A DNA stretch of 64,000 bases from the NCBI RefSeq assembly GCF_002933855.1, contig NZ_BFAQ01000015.1, forward strand, positions 163,187-227,186, in the 5' to 3' direction. Under the pieces are notes generated by a model that did no database searches, had not been told where the DNA came from, and saw only the letters and a program-made list of their open reading frames with translations. The translations under genes were made by a program, and so were the position numbers. Origin of the DNA: Vibrio penaeicida (GTDB lineage Bacteria; Pseudomonadota; Gammaproteobacteria; Enterobacterales; Vibrionaceae). Each line of letters opens with the position of its first letter. The first letter of the stretch is position 1. This document shows, piece by piece, positions 1-10,983 of this stretch.

Positions 1-126
1 GTGCCTGACCAGCTGCGCACTTTGTGTCAACTGAGTAATGTCGAAGCAATGCTATTCCCCGAAACTGAAACCGCACAAAAGTCTCAGCTTGAATCATCGG
101 GTGAACGCAATCACATTGAAGTTTAA
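1..126 (+). CDS. mlaB: MlaB, STAS-domain lipid-asymmetry protein (C-terminal fragment)
   Basis: The open frame enters from the left edge and ends at TAA 124-126, giving 41 C-terminal residues, so the true start lies outside the window. The piece is short and has no diagnostic motif. The assignment rests on position: in gammaproteobacteria mlaB directly precedes ibaG and murA at the end of the mlaFEDCB operon. MlaB is the small cytoplasmic STAS subunit that supports the MlaFE ABC transporter in retrograde phospholipid transport. Only 12 nt separate it from ibaG, consistent with co-transcription. Confidence 0.65.
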   Translation: MPDQLRTLCQLSNVEAMLFPETETAQKSQLESSGERNHIEV

Positions 127-138
127 ATAGGATCTACC

Positions 139-393
139 GTGGACAGCGTTGAAGTAAAAAACATTTTAGATCAAGCTCTTAATCTAGAAGAGTTACACGT
201 AAAAGGGGAAGGCAGCCACTACGAAGTGATCGCTGTAGACCCAAGTTTTGATGGAATGAACCGTGTAAAAAAACAGCAGCTCATCTACGCTCCGCTGATG
301 GAATACATTCAAAGAAACGATATTCATGCAGTTTCGATTAAGGCTTACACGCCGGAAGAATGGGAACGCGATAAGAAACTGATGTCTCTTTAA
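139..393 (+). CDS. ibaG: IbaG, BolA-family protein
   Basis: An 84-residue BolA-fold protein starting with GTG at 139, with a weak AGGA about 8 nt upstream. The central stretch [17 protein letters not shown] and the end IKAYTPEEW are typical of the family. IbaG/BolA proteins bind monothiol glutaredoxins and [2Fe-2S] clusters, and IbaG has been linked to acid response. It sits between mlaB and murA with gaps of about 10 nt, the usual order in Vibrio and enterobacteria, so it is probably an operon member. Family assignment is firm. The physiological role is inferred. Confidence 0.9.
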   Translation: MDSVEVKNILDQALNLEELHVKGEGSHYEVIAVDPSFDGMNRVKKQQLIYAPLMEYIQRNDIHAVSIKAYTPEEWERDKKLMSL

Positions 394-399
394 GGTTGA

Positions 400-1665
<1,266 letters not shown>

Positions 1666-1680
1666 ACTCTAGCTTTGAAT

Positions 1681-1721
1681 CTAAAAGCCGGAAACTGTCT
1701 ATCTCAGGTTTCGGCTTTTTT
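1681..1721 (+). terminator. Intrinsic terminator after murA
   Basis: AGCCGGAAAC pairs with GTTTCGGCT (one bulged G), followed directly by a run of T. It lies 16 nt past the murA stop. Confidence 0.8.
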
Positions 1722-1800
1722 GTTGCGTATTACCCCGCTTCCGTTTATTTTCCGATCGTATCGTTCAAACGTAAGCTGAATAACTATCAAAGAGAATTTT

Positions 1801-2532
1801 ATGATCGCTTTATTGCGTCTCATCGCAGTGGCAATATTCGCCATTCTGATGTTTGTATTTGGGTGTGGCTATTGCCTATTGAGCCCAAGAAACCCAAAAC
1901 ACGTCTTTACTTTTGGCCGTTACTTCGGGCGCATGTCCAGAGTATTCGGCATTAAATTGGATCTCAGGATCCCAGAAGATGCCTATAAGCGTGGTCAGCA
2001 TATTTACATTGCCAATCACCAAAATAACTGGGATATTTTTACTGTTTCTTCTGCCGTGACACCAAATGTGGTCACCGTTGGAAAGAAAAGCCTTGCCTAT
2101 ATGCCATTGTTTGGCCAACTTTATTGGATCACTGGCAACATCCTAATTGATCGCGCCAATCGCAGCAAAGCCATGGGTACGATTGAACAAGTCGTAGCAA
2201 AAATCAAAGGTCGTGACATATCGGTATGGATGTTCCCTGAAGGTACACGCTCTCGTGGCAGAGGTTTACTTCCGTTCAAAACAGGCGCTTTTCATGCCGC
2301 CGTTGGGGCTCAAGTGCCAATCATTCCAATTGTATGCAGTACTACAGAAGGTAAATTTAAGCTTAATCGCTGGAACAATGGTCATGTCATTGTTGAAATG
2401 CTGCCGCCAATCAGTATTGACGGTTATGGCAAAGAGAATGTCCGTGAATTGGCGAATTTATGCCGTGAACAGATGAAGCAAAAGCTTGAAGAGTTAGACG
2501 CAGAAGTAGAGCAACTAAATAGCCAAAAATAA
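1801..2532 (+). CDS. 1-acyl-sn-glycerol-3-phosphate acyltransferase (PlsC family)
   Basis: A 243-residue membrane-associated acyltransferase, expected to make phosphatidic acid from lysophosphatidic acid and acyl-ACP/CoA at the inner membrane. The N-terminal 25 residues form a hydrophobic segment. The family boxes are visible: NHQNNWD (HX4D, catalytic), then FPEGTRSRGRG (substrate binding), then VPIIPIVCSTT. Length matches plsC proteins. AGAGAA lies about 5 nt before the ATG. It is transcribed alone after the murA terminator and converges with valS. A paralogue role instead of the main PlsC cannot be excluded, so no symbol is given. Confidence 0.88.
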   Translation: MIALLRLIAVAIFAILMFVFGCGYCLLSPRNPKHVFTFGRYFGRMSRVFGIKLDLRIPEDAYKRGQHIYIANHQNNWDIFTVSSAVTPNVVTVGKKSLAYMPLFGQLYWITGNILIDRANRSKAMGTIEQVVAKIKGRDISVWMFPEGTRSRGRGLLPFKTGAFHAAVGAQVPIIPIVCSTTEGKFKLNRWNNGHVIVEMLPPISIDGYGKENVRELANLCREQMKQKLEELDAEVEQLNSQK

Positions 2533-2589
2533 TCGATTAAGTCGAGTTGTTCTTTTAGATACTGAAGCTGCAAACGGCTATTCGAATGA

Positions 2590-2624
2590 AAAAAATCCGG
2601 TTATCAAAGATAACCGGATTTTTT
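2590..2624. terminator. Bidirectional terminator between acyltransferase and valS
   Basis: Perfect inverted repeat AAAAAATCCGGTTATC / GATAACCGGATTTTTT with a 3-nt loop. The A and T tracts allow it to work on both strands between the convergent genes. Confidence 0.92.
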
Positions 2625-2666
2625 AATTTCCATTCCCTTTACCTAAGCAGGAAAAGGGGTTTCACT

Positions 2667-5540
2667 TTAAAGCGCAGCAATCGTTGCTTTTTGCTCTTCA
2701 AGCTTCACCAAAGTGTCTTGGTAGCCTTCAAGTTTTTCCCGCTCTTTCGCAATAACCGCTTCTGGCGCTTTAGCAACAAAACCTTCGTTACCTAGCTTGC
2801 CTTCGATGCGCTTGATTTCGCCGTGCGTTTTTTTCACTTCTTTATCAAGACGAGCAAGTTCTGCGTCTTTGTCAATAAGACCTGCCATTGGGATCATCAA
2901 CTCAGACTTGCCAACCAGTTTAGTCGCACATGCTGGAGTTTCAGCACCGTCTGCAAGTACAGTCAGGCTCTCTAGCTTCGCAAGAGAGTTCAGAACTACC
3001 TTGTTCGCTTCGATACGCTCAGCGTCTTTCTCGTTTGCAACTTTGATCATTACTTCTAGACCTTTGCTAGGTGCAATGTCGTATTCCGCACGTAGGTTAC
3101 GAATAGCGGTGATAAACGTCTTCACCCACTCAATATCTTCGACGATCTCCGCATTGAAATTATCTTCGTTAAACTGAGGAAGCGCTTGAGTCATGATAGT
3201 CTCGCCCTCAACACCCTCTACTAGCGGCTTAACGCTCTGCCAGATAGATTCTGTGATGTAAGGAAGCACTGGATGAGCAAGACGTAACGTCTTCTCTAGA
3301 ACGGTGATCAGCGTGTAACGAGTCGCTTGTTGTTGAGCTTCAGTCCCTTTCCAAAGCACAGGCTTAGTTAGCTCTAAGTACCAGTCACAGAATTGGTTCC
3401 AGATGAATTCGTAAAGCGTGTTAGCAGCCATGTCTAGACGATAGTTGTCTAAATGAGCATTAAACTCTTTCGCAGCCACTTCAAACTGAGATTCAATCCA
3501 CTTGTCTGCTAGAGAGAATTCCATGTTTACACGATCTTCAACAGACAGTGGCATGCCACAGTCGTGCTCTTCTGTATTCATCAGTACATAACGGCTTGCG
3601 TTCCATAGCTTGTTACAGAAGTTACGGTAACCTTCTAGACGCTTCATATCCCAGTTGATGTCACGACCTGTTGAAGCCATAGCAGCAAGAGTGAAACGCA
3701 GAGCATCGGTGCCGTATGGTTCGATACCGTTTTCGAATGTTTTACGTGTGTTCTTTTCAATCTTAGCGGCTAGTTTTGGCTGCATCATGTTGCCGCAACG
3801 CTTCTCAACCAAAGACTCTAAGTCGATGCCGTCAATCATATCGATAGGATCAAGTACATTACCTTTCGACTTAGACATCTTATCGCCGTTCTCATCACGG
3901 ATAAGACCCGTCATGTAAACCGTTTTGAACGGTACCTGCGGTTTGCCATCTTCGTCTTTCACGAAGTGCATGGTCATCATGATCATACGAGCAACCCAGA
4001 AGAAGATAATATCGAAACCAGATACCAGTACTTCAGATGGGTGGAACGTTTTCAAAGCCTCAGTATCTTCCGGCCAGCCTTGTGTACCGAACGTCCAAAG
4101 TGCAGAAGAGAACCATGTATCGAGTACGTCGTCATCTTGCTTAAGCACAACAACAGGCGCTAGGTTGTTCTTTTCACGAACTTCTTCTTCAGTGCGACCT
4201 ACGTAAACTTTACCGTCGTTGTCGTACCATGCTGGGATGCGATGTCCCCACCAAAGTTGACGAGAGATACACCAATCTTGTACGTCACGCATCCACGCAA
4301 AGTACATGTTTTCGTATTGCTTAGGCACGAATTGAATCTGACCATCTTCAACCGCTTTTACTGCTGGTTCCGCAAGAGGGGCAGTACGTACATACCACTG
4401 GTCGGTTAACATTGGTTCGATAACTACGCCACCACGGTCACCGTAAGGGACCGTTAGGTCGTGATCTTTGATTTCATCTAGAAGACCAAGTTCTTCGAAT
4501 TCAGCAACAATAGCTTTACGAGCAGTAAAACGCTCCATGCCTTGGTACTTAGCTGGGATTTCTGTCGAGTACACATCACTTTCTTCGCCGTTAGTAGTGA
4601 ACACTTCAGCAGCATCACGGATATCAGCGTTGAACGTTAGGATGTTGATCATTGGCAGGTTGTTTCGCTTACCCACTTCGTAATCGTTAAAATCGTGAGC
4701 AGGCGTAATTTTCACACAACCTGTGCCTTTTTCCATGTCAGCGTGTTCATCACCTACGATAGGGATAAGACGATTTACAACAGGAAGCAGGATTTCTTTG
4801 CCGATAAGATCTTTGTAGCGTGGATCTTCTGGGTTAACCGCAACCCCTGTATCGCCAAGCATAGTTTCTGGACGAGTAGTCGCAACGACGATGTAGTCTT
4901 TGCCGTCAGCAGTTTTAGCACCGTTCGCTAGCGGGTAACGGAAGTGCCACATGAAACCTTTTTTGTCTTTGTTTTCAACTTCAAGATCAGAAATTGCAGT
5001 GTGCAATTTAGGATCCCAGTTTACTAGACGCTTGCCACGGTAGATTAAGTCCTCTTCGTATAGACGAACAAACACTTCTTGAGTCGCAGCAGACAAACCG
5101 TCATCCATTGTGAAGCGTTCACGATCCCAATCTACAGATGCACCAAGGCGACGAAGTTGCTGAGTGATCGTGCCACCCGATTCATTTTTCCATTCCCAGA
5201 TTTTGTCGATGAAAGCATCACGTCCGTAGTCGTGTTTTGTTTTGCCTTCTTCAGCAGCGATCTTACGCTCTACAACCATCTGAGTTGCGATACCCGCGTG
5301 GTCAGTACCAACCTGCCAAAGGGTGTTTTTCCCCTTCATACGCTCTGCACGAATCAAAGTATCCATGATGGTATCTTGGAATGCGTGGCCCATATGCAGG
5401 CTACCCGTGACATTCGGCGGTGGGATCATAATGCTGTATGAATCTTTGGTCGTGTCACCGTGTGGCTTAAAGTAGCCTTTCTCTTCCCAAGCTTGATACA
5501 AAGCTTGTTCAATAGATGTTGGGTTATATGTCTTTTCCAT
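2667..5540 (-). CDS. valS: Valyl-tRNA synthetase
   Basis: Class I aminoacyl-tRNA synthetase charging tRNA-Val, 957 residues (E. coli 951). The N-terminal Rossmann fold has [14 protein letters not shown] with the HIGH-type motif HMGH at 49-52. The CP1 editing region includes [15 protein letters not shown]. The second signature DKMSKSKGN lies near residue 557. An anticodon-binding domain follows. The C-terminus is the charged coiled coil specific to ValRS ([20 protein letters not shown] and on). Start ATG is at 5540. It lies downstream of pepA and holC on the same strand, a conserved order, and an unusual hairpin occupies the gap to holC. Confidence 0.98.
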   Translation of the reverse strand: MEKTYNPTSIEQALYQAWEEKGYFKPHGDTTKDSYSIMIPPPNVTGSLHMGHAFQDTIMDTLIRAERMKGKNTLWQVGTDHAGIATQMVVERKIAAEEGKTKHDYGRDAFIDKIWEWKNESGGTITQQLRRLGASVDWDRERFTMDDGLSAATQEVFVRLYEEDLIYRGKRLVNWDPKLHTAISDLEVENKDKKGFMWHFRYPLANGAKTADGKDYIVVATTRPETMLGDTGVAVNPEDPRYKDLIGKEILLPVVNRLIPIVGDEHADMEKGTGCVKITPAHDFNDYEVGKRNNLPMINILTFNADIRDAAEVFTTNGEESDVYSTEIPAKYQGMERFTARKAIVAEFEELGLLDEIKDHDLTVPYGDRGGVVIEPMLTDQWYVRTAPLAEPAVKAVEDGQIQFVPKQYENMYFAWMRDVQDWCISRQLWWGHRIPAWYDNDGKVYVGRTEEEVREKNNLAPVVVLKQDDDVLDTWFSSALWTFGTQGWPEDTEALKTFHPSEVLVSGFDIIFFWVARMIMMTMHFVKDEDGKPQVPFKTVYMTGLIRDENGDKMSKSKGNVLDPIDMIDGIDLESLVEKRCGNMMQPKLAAKIEKNTRKTFENGIEPYGTDALRFTLAAMASTGRDINWDMKRLEGYRNFCNKLWNASRYVLMNTEEHDCGMPLSVEDRVNMEFSLADKWIESQFEVAAKEFNAHLDNYRLDMAANTLYEFIWNQFCDWYLELTKPVLWKGTEAQQQATRYTLITVLEKTLRLAHPVLPYITESIWQSVKPLVEGVEGETIMTQALPQFNEDNFNAEIVEDIEWVKTFITAIRNLRAEYDIAPSKGLEVMIKVANEKDAERIEANKVVLNSLAKLESLTVLADGAETPACATKLVGKSELMIPMAGLIDKDAELARLDKEVKKTHGEIKRIEGKLGNEGFVAKAPEAVIAKEREKLEGYQDTLVKLEEQKATIAAL

Positions 5541-5574
5541 AGTGCTCTTAAATGGATACGTTTACGGGTTAATC

Positions 5575-5650
5575 TTGGTCAAACTTTATAATTGAGAACT
5601 CTCAGTACAGTAAGTACTTGCGAAATCTCTTAACTATAAGGTTTGACTAA
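5575..5650. repeat. Long imperfect inverted repeat (hairpin) between holC and valS
   Basis: Left arm 5575-5597 (TTGGTCAAACTTTATAATTG...) pairs with right arm 5626-5650, the reverse complement with few mismatches. A shorter palindromic part (AAGTACTT, 5612-5619) lies in the loop region. The right arm overlaps the holC stop codon. There is no T tract, so it is not a classic terminator. It could be a mobile REP-like or miniature element, or a processing/attenuation hairpin in the holC-valS mRNA. Confidence 0.7.
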
Positions 5651-6096
5651 GGGTTTTGAATCTCGATAGTTTCCAGCTGATAACCAGCTTGACGGTAAAT
5701 TTTATACCTTTCTCGAGCTTGTTGCTTAGCTTTTTCTTCGCAGGGAACGAAGTCTACCACTTGACCAAAGGTTGGGGCAAAAGTTGTCTTGTCATTCGCC
5801 ATATTTATAACGAGCTGTCGGTTCCACGCAGGCTTTACATTTGAGTAACCAATTTCGATCCCCGTCCCTGATTTGGGCCCCTCGCCCACCAAGTTATGCG
5901 CAACAAACGTTTCAGGCTCCGCCTGAAAAAGCAGTTCTGCAACCGCTTCTGCACTCTTTTTGTTTTCAGCATTGACGTACACTTTCGCACCCAGTTTGGC
6001 AAAATGATGAGCAAGAAATACAACATACTTGTGAAACCCCAACTCTTCAGACTGAGGGCTACTTTCTTTGATCAAATAAAATGTTGCTGTTGCCAT
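5647..6096 (-). CDS. holC: DNA polymerase III chi subunit
   Basis: HolC links the clamp-loader complex to SSB at the replication fork by binding the acidic SSB C-terminal tail. The 149-residue protein begins MATATFYLIKESSPQ and has the family pattern of a short alpha/beta protein, including VYVNAENKKSAEAVAELLFQ and VDFVPCEEKAKQQARERY. The holC-valS pairing downstream of pepA is conserved in gammaproteobacteria and supports the call. The stop codon overlaps an intergenic hairpin. The SSB partner is also encoded in this window (46320-46877). Confidence 0.95.
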   Translation of the reverse strand: MATATFYLIKESSPQSEELGFHKYVVFLAHHFAKLGAKVYVNAENKKSAEAVAELLFQAEPETFVAHNLVGEGPKSGTGIEIGYSNVKPAWNRQLVINMANDKTTFAPTFGQVVDFVPCEEKAKQQARERYKIYRQAGYQLETIEIQNP

Positions 6097-6148
6097 TTGC
6101 TATCACAACTCATTTAAAACGCGGTATGTGGTTCAAAAGGAACCTTCT

Positions 6149-6193
6149 GTTAAAAAGCTAAACGCAGTTAAAAAGCTAAATACAATTAAAAAG
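6149..6193. repeat. Short 18-bp tandem repeat upstream of holC
   Basis: GTTAAAAAGCTAAACGCA (6149-6166) is repeated as GTTAAAAAGCTAAATACA (6167-6184) and a third partial copy. It lies between the pepA terminator and holC. It may hold the holC promoter or be a slippage product. No function can be assigned. Confidence 0.75.
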
Positions 6194-6216
6194 AAAGGGC
6201 CTTTCGGCCCTTTCTA
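6191..6216 (-). terminator. Intrinsic terminator after pepA
   Basis: AGAAAGGGCC / GGCCCTTTCT with a TTTC loop. On the minus strand the stem is followed by TTTTTAATT. It starts about 13 nt beyond the pepA stop. Confidence 0.88.
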
Positions 6217-6228
6217 AAATTTGAAGAT

Positions 6229-7740
6229 TTACTCTTCAGTATCCTGGCCGCTTCGGTTCAGAAGGAATTGGACCAGCATTGAGACGGGACGACCAGTCGA
6301 GCCTTTGTCTTTACCGCCAGATCGCCAAGCCGTACCTGCTATATCAAGGTGCGCCCAGTTGTATTTCTTAGTGAAGCGAGACAAGAAACAACCCGCAGTA
6401 ATCGTACCGGCTGATTTGCCACCAATATTTGCCATATCAGCAAACGGGCTAGCAATTTGTTCTTGGTACTCTTCACCCATAGGCAAACGCCATGCACGAT
6501 CACCAGCTTGCTCAGAAGCATTGATCAATTCATGAGAAAGTGGGTTATGGTTCGAAATTACGCCGCTAATGTGATGGCCCAATGCGACAACACATGCGCC
6601 CGTCAACGTCGCTACATCAACCACACATTCTGGTTCAAAACGCTCTACATACGTTAGTGCATCACAAAGAACCAAACGCCCTTCCGCATCGGTGTTCAAT
6701 ACTTCAACCGTTTGACCTGACATCGTCGTTAAGATGTCGCCAGGACGGTAAGCATTGCTACCAGGCATGTTCTCACAACCAGCTAGGATACCAACAACAT
6801 TAATTGGAAGGTTTAACTTTGCGAGAGCCTTCATCGTACCGAATACAGATGCAGCACCACACATGTCGTACTTCATTTCATCCATGCCTGCGCCCGGCTT
6901 CAATGAAATACCACCTGAATCAAACGTCAGCCCCTTACCGACCAATACAATTGGCTTGGTGTCAGGATCTGGTGCGCCTTTGTATTCCATAATGGACATA
7001 AGAGATTCGTTGTGAGAACCACGACCAACAGCTAGGTAAGAAGTCATACCCAGCTTTTCCATCTCTTCTTCACCAATGATCTTGGTCGTTACCGTTTCAT
7101 GCTCATCAGCTAAACGGCGAGCTTGAGATGCAAGATACGCAGGATTCGCTACGTTTGGCGGCATGTTGCCCAGATCTTTCGACGCTTTCACGCCTGACGC
7201 GACGGCTAAACCATGGCTGATCGCTTTTTCGCCTAAATTCAATTCGCGACGAGTTGGTACGTTGAATACGAGCTTACGCAAAGGGCGACGAGTTTCTGGT
7301 TTCGTGCTTTTGAATTGATCAAACGTGTACAAGCCATCTTTCGTTGACTCAACGGCTTGACGAACTTTCCAGTAAGTATCTCTACCTTTAACGTGCAATT
7401 CTGTTAGGAAGCAAACTGCCTCCATTGAGCCTGTCTCATTAAGTGTGCTGATGGTTTTCTGAATAATTTCTTTGTATTGGCGCTCACCAAGCTCACGCTC
7501 TTTACCACAGCCTACGAGTAGAACGCGCTCAGACAAAACTCCAGGTACTTGATGCAGAAGTAGCATCTGCCCTGGTTTTCCTTCCAAGTCACCGCGTCGT
7601 AATAGTGAACTGATGTAGCCATCACTAATTTTATCGAGCTGCTCCGCTACTGGAGAAAGACGGCGAGGCTCAAAAACACCAACAACGATACATGCGCTGC
7701 GCTGTTTCTCAGGGCTGCCACTTTTTACACTGAACTCCAT
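6229..7740 (-). CDS. pepA: Leucyl aminopeptidase PepA
   Basis: M17-family hexameric aminopeptidase that removes N-terminal residues, using two metal ions. In E. coli it also binds DNA in Xer recombination and in carAB control. The 503 residues equal the E. coli length. The catalytic domain shows [27 protein letters not shown] and the signature [10 protein letters not shown]. An in-frame extension reaches 7845, but the ATG at 7740 ([12 protein letters not shown]) is preceded by AGGAGT at good spacing and matches homologues. The gene is divergent from lptF, as is usual in gammaproteobacteria. Confidence 0.97.
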   Translation of the reverse strand: MEFSVKSGSPEKQRSACIVVGVFEPRRLSPVAEQLDKISDGYISSLLRRGDLEGKPGQMLLLHQVPGVLSERVLLVGCGKERELGERQYKEIIQKTISTLNETGSMEAVCFLTELHVKGRDTYWKVRQAVESTKDGLYTFDQFKSTKPETRRPLRKLVFNVPTRRELNLGEKAISHGLAVASGVKASKDLGNMPPNVANPAYLASQARRLADEHETVTTKIIGEEEMEKLGMTSYLAVGRGSHNESLMSIMEYKGAPDPDTKPIVLVGKGLTFDSGGISLKPGAGMDEMKYDMCGAASVFGTMKALAKLNLPINVVGILAGCENMPGSNAYRPGDILTTMSGQTVEVLNTDAEGRLVLCDALTYVERFEPECVVDVATLTGACVVALGHHISGVISNHNPLSHELINASEQAGDRAWRLPMGEEYQEQIASPFADMANIGGKSAGTITAGCFLSRFTKKYNWAHLDIAGTAWRSGGKDKGSTGRPVSMLVQFLLNRSGQDTEE

Positions 7741-7931
7741 GCGTACTCCTACATCCTGAAGACAAACTGAACTAAATGTTAGATAATGGTCGCTTAGCTT
7801 AAAATATTCACGTTGGAACGCTAAGCCCATTATGTTGACTAACAATTAGCCAAAGATTTAAAAATAAAAGATTCAACGAGAAATTATAGTGATTCAATTA
7901 AAAAAACAAGTTTTCTATAGGTGATTTCAGC

Positions 7932-9029
7932 GTGATTATTGTTAGATATTTGATCCGCGAGACAATCAAGACTCAATTTGCGGTATTTTTAGTCCTGTTT
8001 TTGATCTTTCTTAGCCAAGAATTCATTCGAGTACTGTCTAACGCCTCTGATGGCGATGTGCCCGCTCGTTTGATCTTAACGCTGGTCGGTTTGAACATGC
8101 CCACTATGGGAATGTTAATGCTACCTTTAAGTTTATATCTTGGGATCTTACTGACTTTCGGGCGGTTGTACGCCGAAAGTGAGATTACCGTAATGAACGC
8201 GACCGGAATCGGGAATAAATTCTTGATTCAAGCGGCACTGAGCTTAGCGGTAATCACAGGAGCTTTAGCTGCATTTAACTCTTTGTGGTTATCCTCTTGG
8301 AGTCAGCAACAAATTACCCAAATATTCTCGGAAATCGAATCAGATAACAGTATCGACCTGCTGCAAAAAGGGCAATTTCAAGCCTCTCCTGACGGATCTG
8401 CCGTCGTCTTTGTCGATGATATTGAAAATAAAGAGTTAAAAAACGTCTTTATAGCTCAGCTAATACCGAGAGACTCTATCCGCCCAAGTGTCATGTTTGC
8501 AGACACAGGAAAGATGCAAGAGCTATCTGATGGTCGCCAAGTTCTTACACTTTATGATGGTAAAAGATACGAAGGCATTCCGACTCGCCTCGATTATATG
8601 ATAACCGATTACAAAGAGTATGAAGCCTTAATAGGACAAAGAGCGGCTACGCAACGTTCATTAAGCTTAATGGCCACGCCAACGCTTGATCTTATCAACT
8701 CAGACGACAAACGATCTCAAGCCGAACTTCAATGGCGAATTTCTCTTATCGTTTGTATTCCCCTGCTTACAATGATTGTTATTCCGCTTTCCGCGGTAAA
8801 CCCTCGCCAAGGTCGTTTTGCGAAAATGGCACCAGCGGTACTCATTTACCTTACTTACTTCCTGCTGCTGAGTTCCGGAAAATCAGCCATTGAAGAAGGC
8901 AGTTTACCGGCGTCAATTGGGCTGTGGTCAATCAATGGTGTAACACTTCTTTTGGGTATATTACTCAATAGTATGGACAGTACTTTCGTGCGACAGTTAA
9001 AAGAAAATTTCAGAAGAAAGGTGGCGTAA
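7932..9029 (+). CDS. lptF: LptF, LPS export ABC transporter permease
   Basis: Inner-membrane subunit of the LptB2FG complex that extracts LPS and passes it to LptC. The 365-residue YjgP/YjgQ-family protein has three N-terminal membrane segments (residues about 10-120), a periplasmic beta-jellyroll region (about 130-250), then three more hydrophobic segments. The start is GTG at 7932. It is divergent from pepA and followed after 3 nt by lptG, so the two are clearly co-translated. Confidence 0.96.
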   Translation: MIIVRYLIRETIKTQFAVFLVLFLIFLSQEFIRVLSNASDGDVPARLILTLVGLNMPTMGMLMLPLSLYLGILLTFGRLYAESEITVMNATGIGNKFLIQAALSLAVITGALAAFNSLWLSSWSQQQITQIFSEIESDNSIDLLQKGQFQASPDGSAVVFVDDIENKELKNVFIAQLIPRDSIRPSVMFADTGKMQELSDGRQVLTLYDGKRYEGIPTRLDYMITDYKEYEALIGQRAATQRSLSLMATPTLDLINSDDKRSQAELQWRISLIVCIPLLTMIVIPLSAVNPRQGRFAKMAPAVLIYLTYFLLLSSGKSAIEEGSLPASIGLWSINGVTLLLGILLNSMDSTFVRQLKENFRRKVA

Positions 9030-9032
9030 AGC

Positions 9033-10103
9033 GTGTTTAAGATCCTCGATTGGTACATTGGCCGAACTATCATCTCGACCACCGCTTTAACTCTGACGAC
9101 TTTGGTCGGTTTATCCGCCATCATCAAATATGTTGAACAGCTTAGGGCTGTCGGCGAAGGCAGCTACGATGCATTACTCGCTTTCTATTATGTAATGTTG
9201 GCTCTACCTCGTGATGTGGAATTGTTTTTTCCGATGGCCGTATTACTGGGTGCTCTGATTGGTCTTGGAATGTTAGCGGCAAGTTCCGAATTAGTAGTCA
9301 TGCAGGCATCTGGTTACTCTAAGCTAGATATCGGTTTCTCGGTACTTAAAACAGCCATTCCTATCATGGTCATTGTAATGATGCTTGGTGAATGGGGCGC
9401 CCCTGCCACCCAAAAAATGGCGAGAGAATTACGGACATTCGCGGTATCAGGGGGTAACATCGTGTCTGTACGAAGTGGTGTATGGGCAAAAGATGGCGGT
9501 AACTTCATCTATGTAGGGCGAGTAAATGGGGAGCAATTGCAAGGTGTTAACGTTTGGTTCTTTGATGAAGATAAGAAATTAGCTCACACCATGTTTGCAA
9601 AGGAAGCCAACTACGCCTCAGATCGTACTTGGGAGGTAAAAGATGTCATAAAAACCAGCTTTGATAATGACGTTGAAATATCAAAAGAAAAAATTGCACT
9701 GCAAAGTTGGACAACCACATTAACCCCAGACAAGCTAGCCGTTGTAACCGTTCAACCTGAAGAACTGCCCCTAACGGAACTTTGGAGCTACGTAACCTAC
9801 CTAAAAGATTCAGAGCAGGATGCAAGCCGCTATGATTTGGCTTTCTGGCGTAAAGCCACTCAGCCCATATCGGTCGGAGTCATGATGTTTGTGGCCATGT
9901 CCTTTGTGTTTGGTCCACTTCGAAGCGTGACCATGGGGGCAAGAATTCTTTCTGGTGTTATTGCGGGATTTGGTTTCTACATTTTTGCCGAAACCTTCAG
10001 TAACGTCAGTTTACTCTATAAGCTCCCAGCCCCTGTGGGTGCACTGGTTCCCAGTATCGTATTTATGAGTATCGCTATTTTATTGATGCGGCGAAAAGTG
10101 TGA
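9033..10103 (+). CDS. lptG: LptG, LPS export ABC transporter permease
   Basis: Second permease of LptB2FG, 356 residues, with the same plan as LptF: paired N- and C-terminal membrane bundles around a periplasmic domain. FKILDWYIGRTIISTT at the start and FGPLRSVTMGARI near the C-terminus are typical of LptG. GTG start, with GAAAGG in the end of lptF as a plausible ribosome site. A strong terminator follows, so lptFG is a two-gene operon. Confidence 0.96.
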   Translation: MFKILDWYIGRTIISTTALTLTTLVGLSAIIKYVEQLRAVGEGSYDALLAFYYVMLALPRDVELFFPMAVLLGALIGLGMLAASSELVVMQASGYSKLDIGFSVLKTAIPIMVIVMMLGEWGAPATQKMARELRTFAVSGGNIVSVRSGVWAKDGGNFIYVGRVNGEQLQGVNVWFFDEDKKLAHTMFAKEANYASDRTWEVKDVIKTSFDNDVEISKEKIALQSWTTTLTPDKLAVVTVQPEELPLTELWSYVTYLKDSEQDASRYDLAFWRKATQPISVGVMMFVAMSFVFGPLRSVTMGARILSGVIAGFGFYIFAETFSNVSLLYKLPAPVGALVPSIVFMSIAILLMRRKV

Positions 10104-10119
10104 GCACTCCCCAACAATA

Positions 10120-10143
10120 GAAAAGGAGGGCACCCTCCTTTTC
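10120..10143. terminator. Bidirectional terminator lptG / RDD gene
   Basis: GAAAAGGAGGG and CCCTCCTTTTC form an almost loopless inverted repeat between the convergent genes, with A and T tracts at the edges. Confidence 0.8.
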
Positions 10144-10171
10144 AAATTACTTTGAGCAAACGTGCTTTGAG

Positions 10172-10642
10172 TTAATTTGCTTTCGGCAGAACAACCACTT
10201 GTGTTTTTGCCCAAATGTCATGAAAGGCACGCTTCTTGGGATCAAATGGTACCGTAAGGTTTGCTAAGCCAAAACCAGAGGTTGCGACTCGGATGAGCGC
10301 TTGAGTCAACGAGATGGATGAACCATCTTCGTTTTGCACACGTAGCTTCCATGCTCGCATACCTAAAGTCTGTCCCGCTTTTGTCCAGAAGAATACAATA
10401 AACCCAATCCAAACTGCCGCGAGATACGCCGTGTACATAGCACTCCATACAGGGTGGTTGGTTAGAAAATCGCTGGCGTCGGCATAGCTTCCATAACTCA
10501 TCAAACCTGCCGCGTGAAAGGCAAAGAGAATCGCAATTACTAGCCCCCCAGCCATCATTTCTATGGCGAGTATAATAAGGGCGTCGTACATCAGTGCGCC
10601 TAGCCTTCGAAGCAATCCTGCAGGTTTCGTTTGAAAAGACAT
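10172..10642 (-). CDS. RDD-family integral membrane protein
   Basis: A 156-residue membrane protein. It opens with the RDD signature region AGLLRRLGALMYDALIILAI (conserved R and D in the first segment). A second hydrophobic segment follows (GLVIAILFAFHAAGL), then a third (AMYTAYLAAVWIGFIVFFW) and the common RDD tail GQTLGMRAWKLRV. RDD proteins are of mostly unknown function, and a few have been reported to be Na+/H+ exchangers. I prefer the ATG at 10642 over an upstream GTG at 10651. The gene lies next to lptFG in many Vibrio, which says little about its role. Confidence 0.85.
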   Translation of the reverse strand: MSFQTKPAGLLRRLGALMYDALIILAIEMMAGGLVIAILFAFHAAGLMSYGSYADASDFLTNHPVWSAMYTAYLAAVWIGFIVFFWTKAGQTLGMRAWKLRVQNEDGSSISLTQALIRVATSGFGLANLTVPFDPKKRAFHDIWAKTQVVVLPKAN

Positions 10643-10775
10643 AGTTCTCACATGGGTAATCGTTGGAAAGCGACAGAATATAAACTAGTACCAGAATTTG
10701 GAAGTGACTTAGCGCACAGCACGAGCACTTGTGTTGAAATAATCGCCAAACGAATGGTTTTTAAAGATTTAACTC

Positions 10776-10803
10776 TTGCACCCGCTTAAGTCATCCGTAT
10801 AAT
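10776..10803 (+). promoter_or_regulatory. Promoter of tRNA-Leu
   Basis: TTGCAC (-35) and a perfect TATAAT (-10) with a 16-bp spacer, followed by GCC. It lies 32 nt before the mature tRNA 5' end. Confidence 0.8.
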
Positions 10804-10835
10804 GCCAATCATCGAAAGGGCAATAGCCCAGAGAT

Positions 10836-10920
10836 GCCGGTGTGGTGAAATTGGTATACACGACGGATTCAAAATCCGTTGCCTTCGGGCGTGGCGGTTC
10901 AAGTCCGCCCACCGGTACCA
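10836..10920 (+). tRNA. tRNA-Leu (anticodon CAA)
   Basis: Class II tRNA of 85 nt with encoded CCA. The acceptor GCCGGTG pairs with CACCGGT, including a G1-U72 wobble. The anticodon stem ACGGA/TCCGT frames the loop with CAA. A long variable arm (TGCCTTCGGGCGT) and the T-loop TTCAAGT are present. Discriminator A73. It has its own promoter and terminator. Confidence 0.97.
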
Positions 10921-10927
10921 TTATTTA

Positions 10928-10955
10928 GAAAGGTCGCTATTTTTAGCGACCTTTT
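10928..10955 (+). terminator. Intrinsic terminator of tRNA-Leu
   Basis: AAAGGTCGCTA / TAGCGACCTTTT stem of 11 bp with a short T loop and trailing T residues, 8 nt after the CCA end. Confidence 0.92.
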
Positions 10956-10983
10956 GTCGTTTTAGACTCTCAAAAAATTCGGC

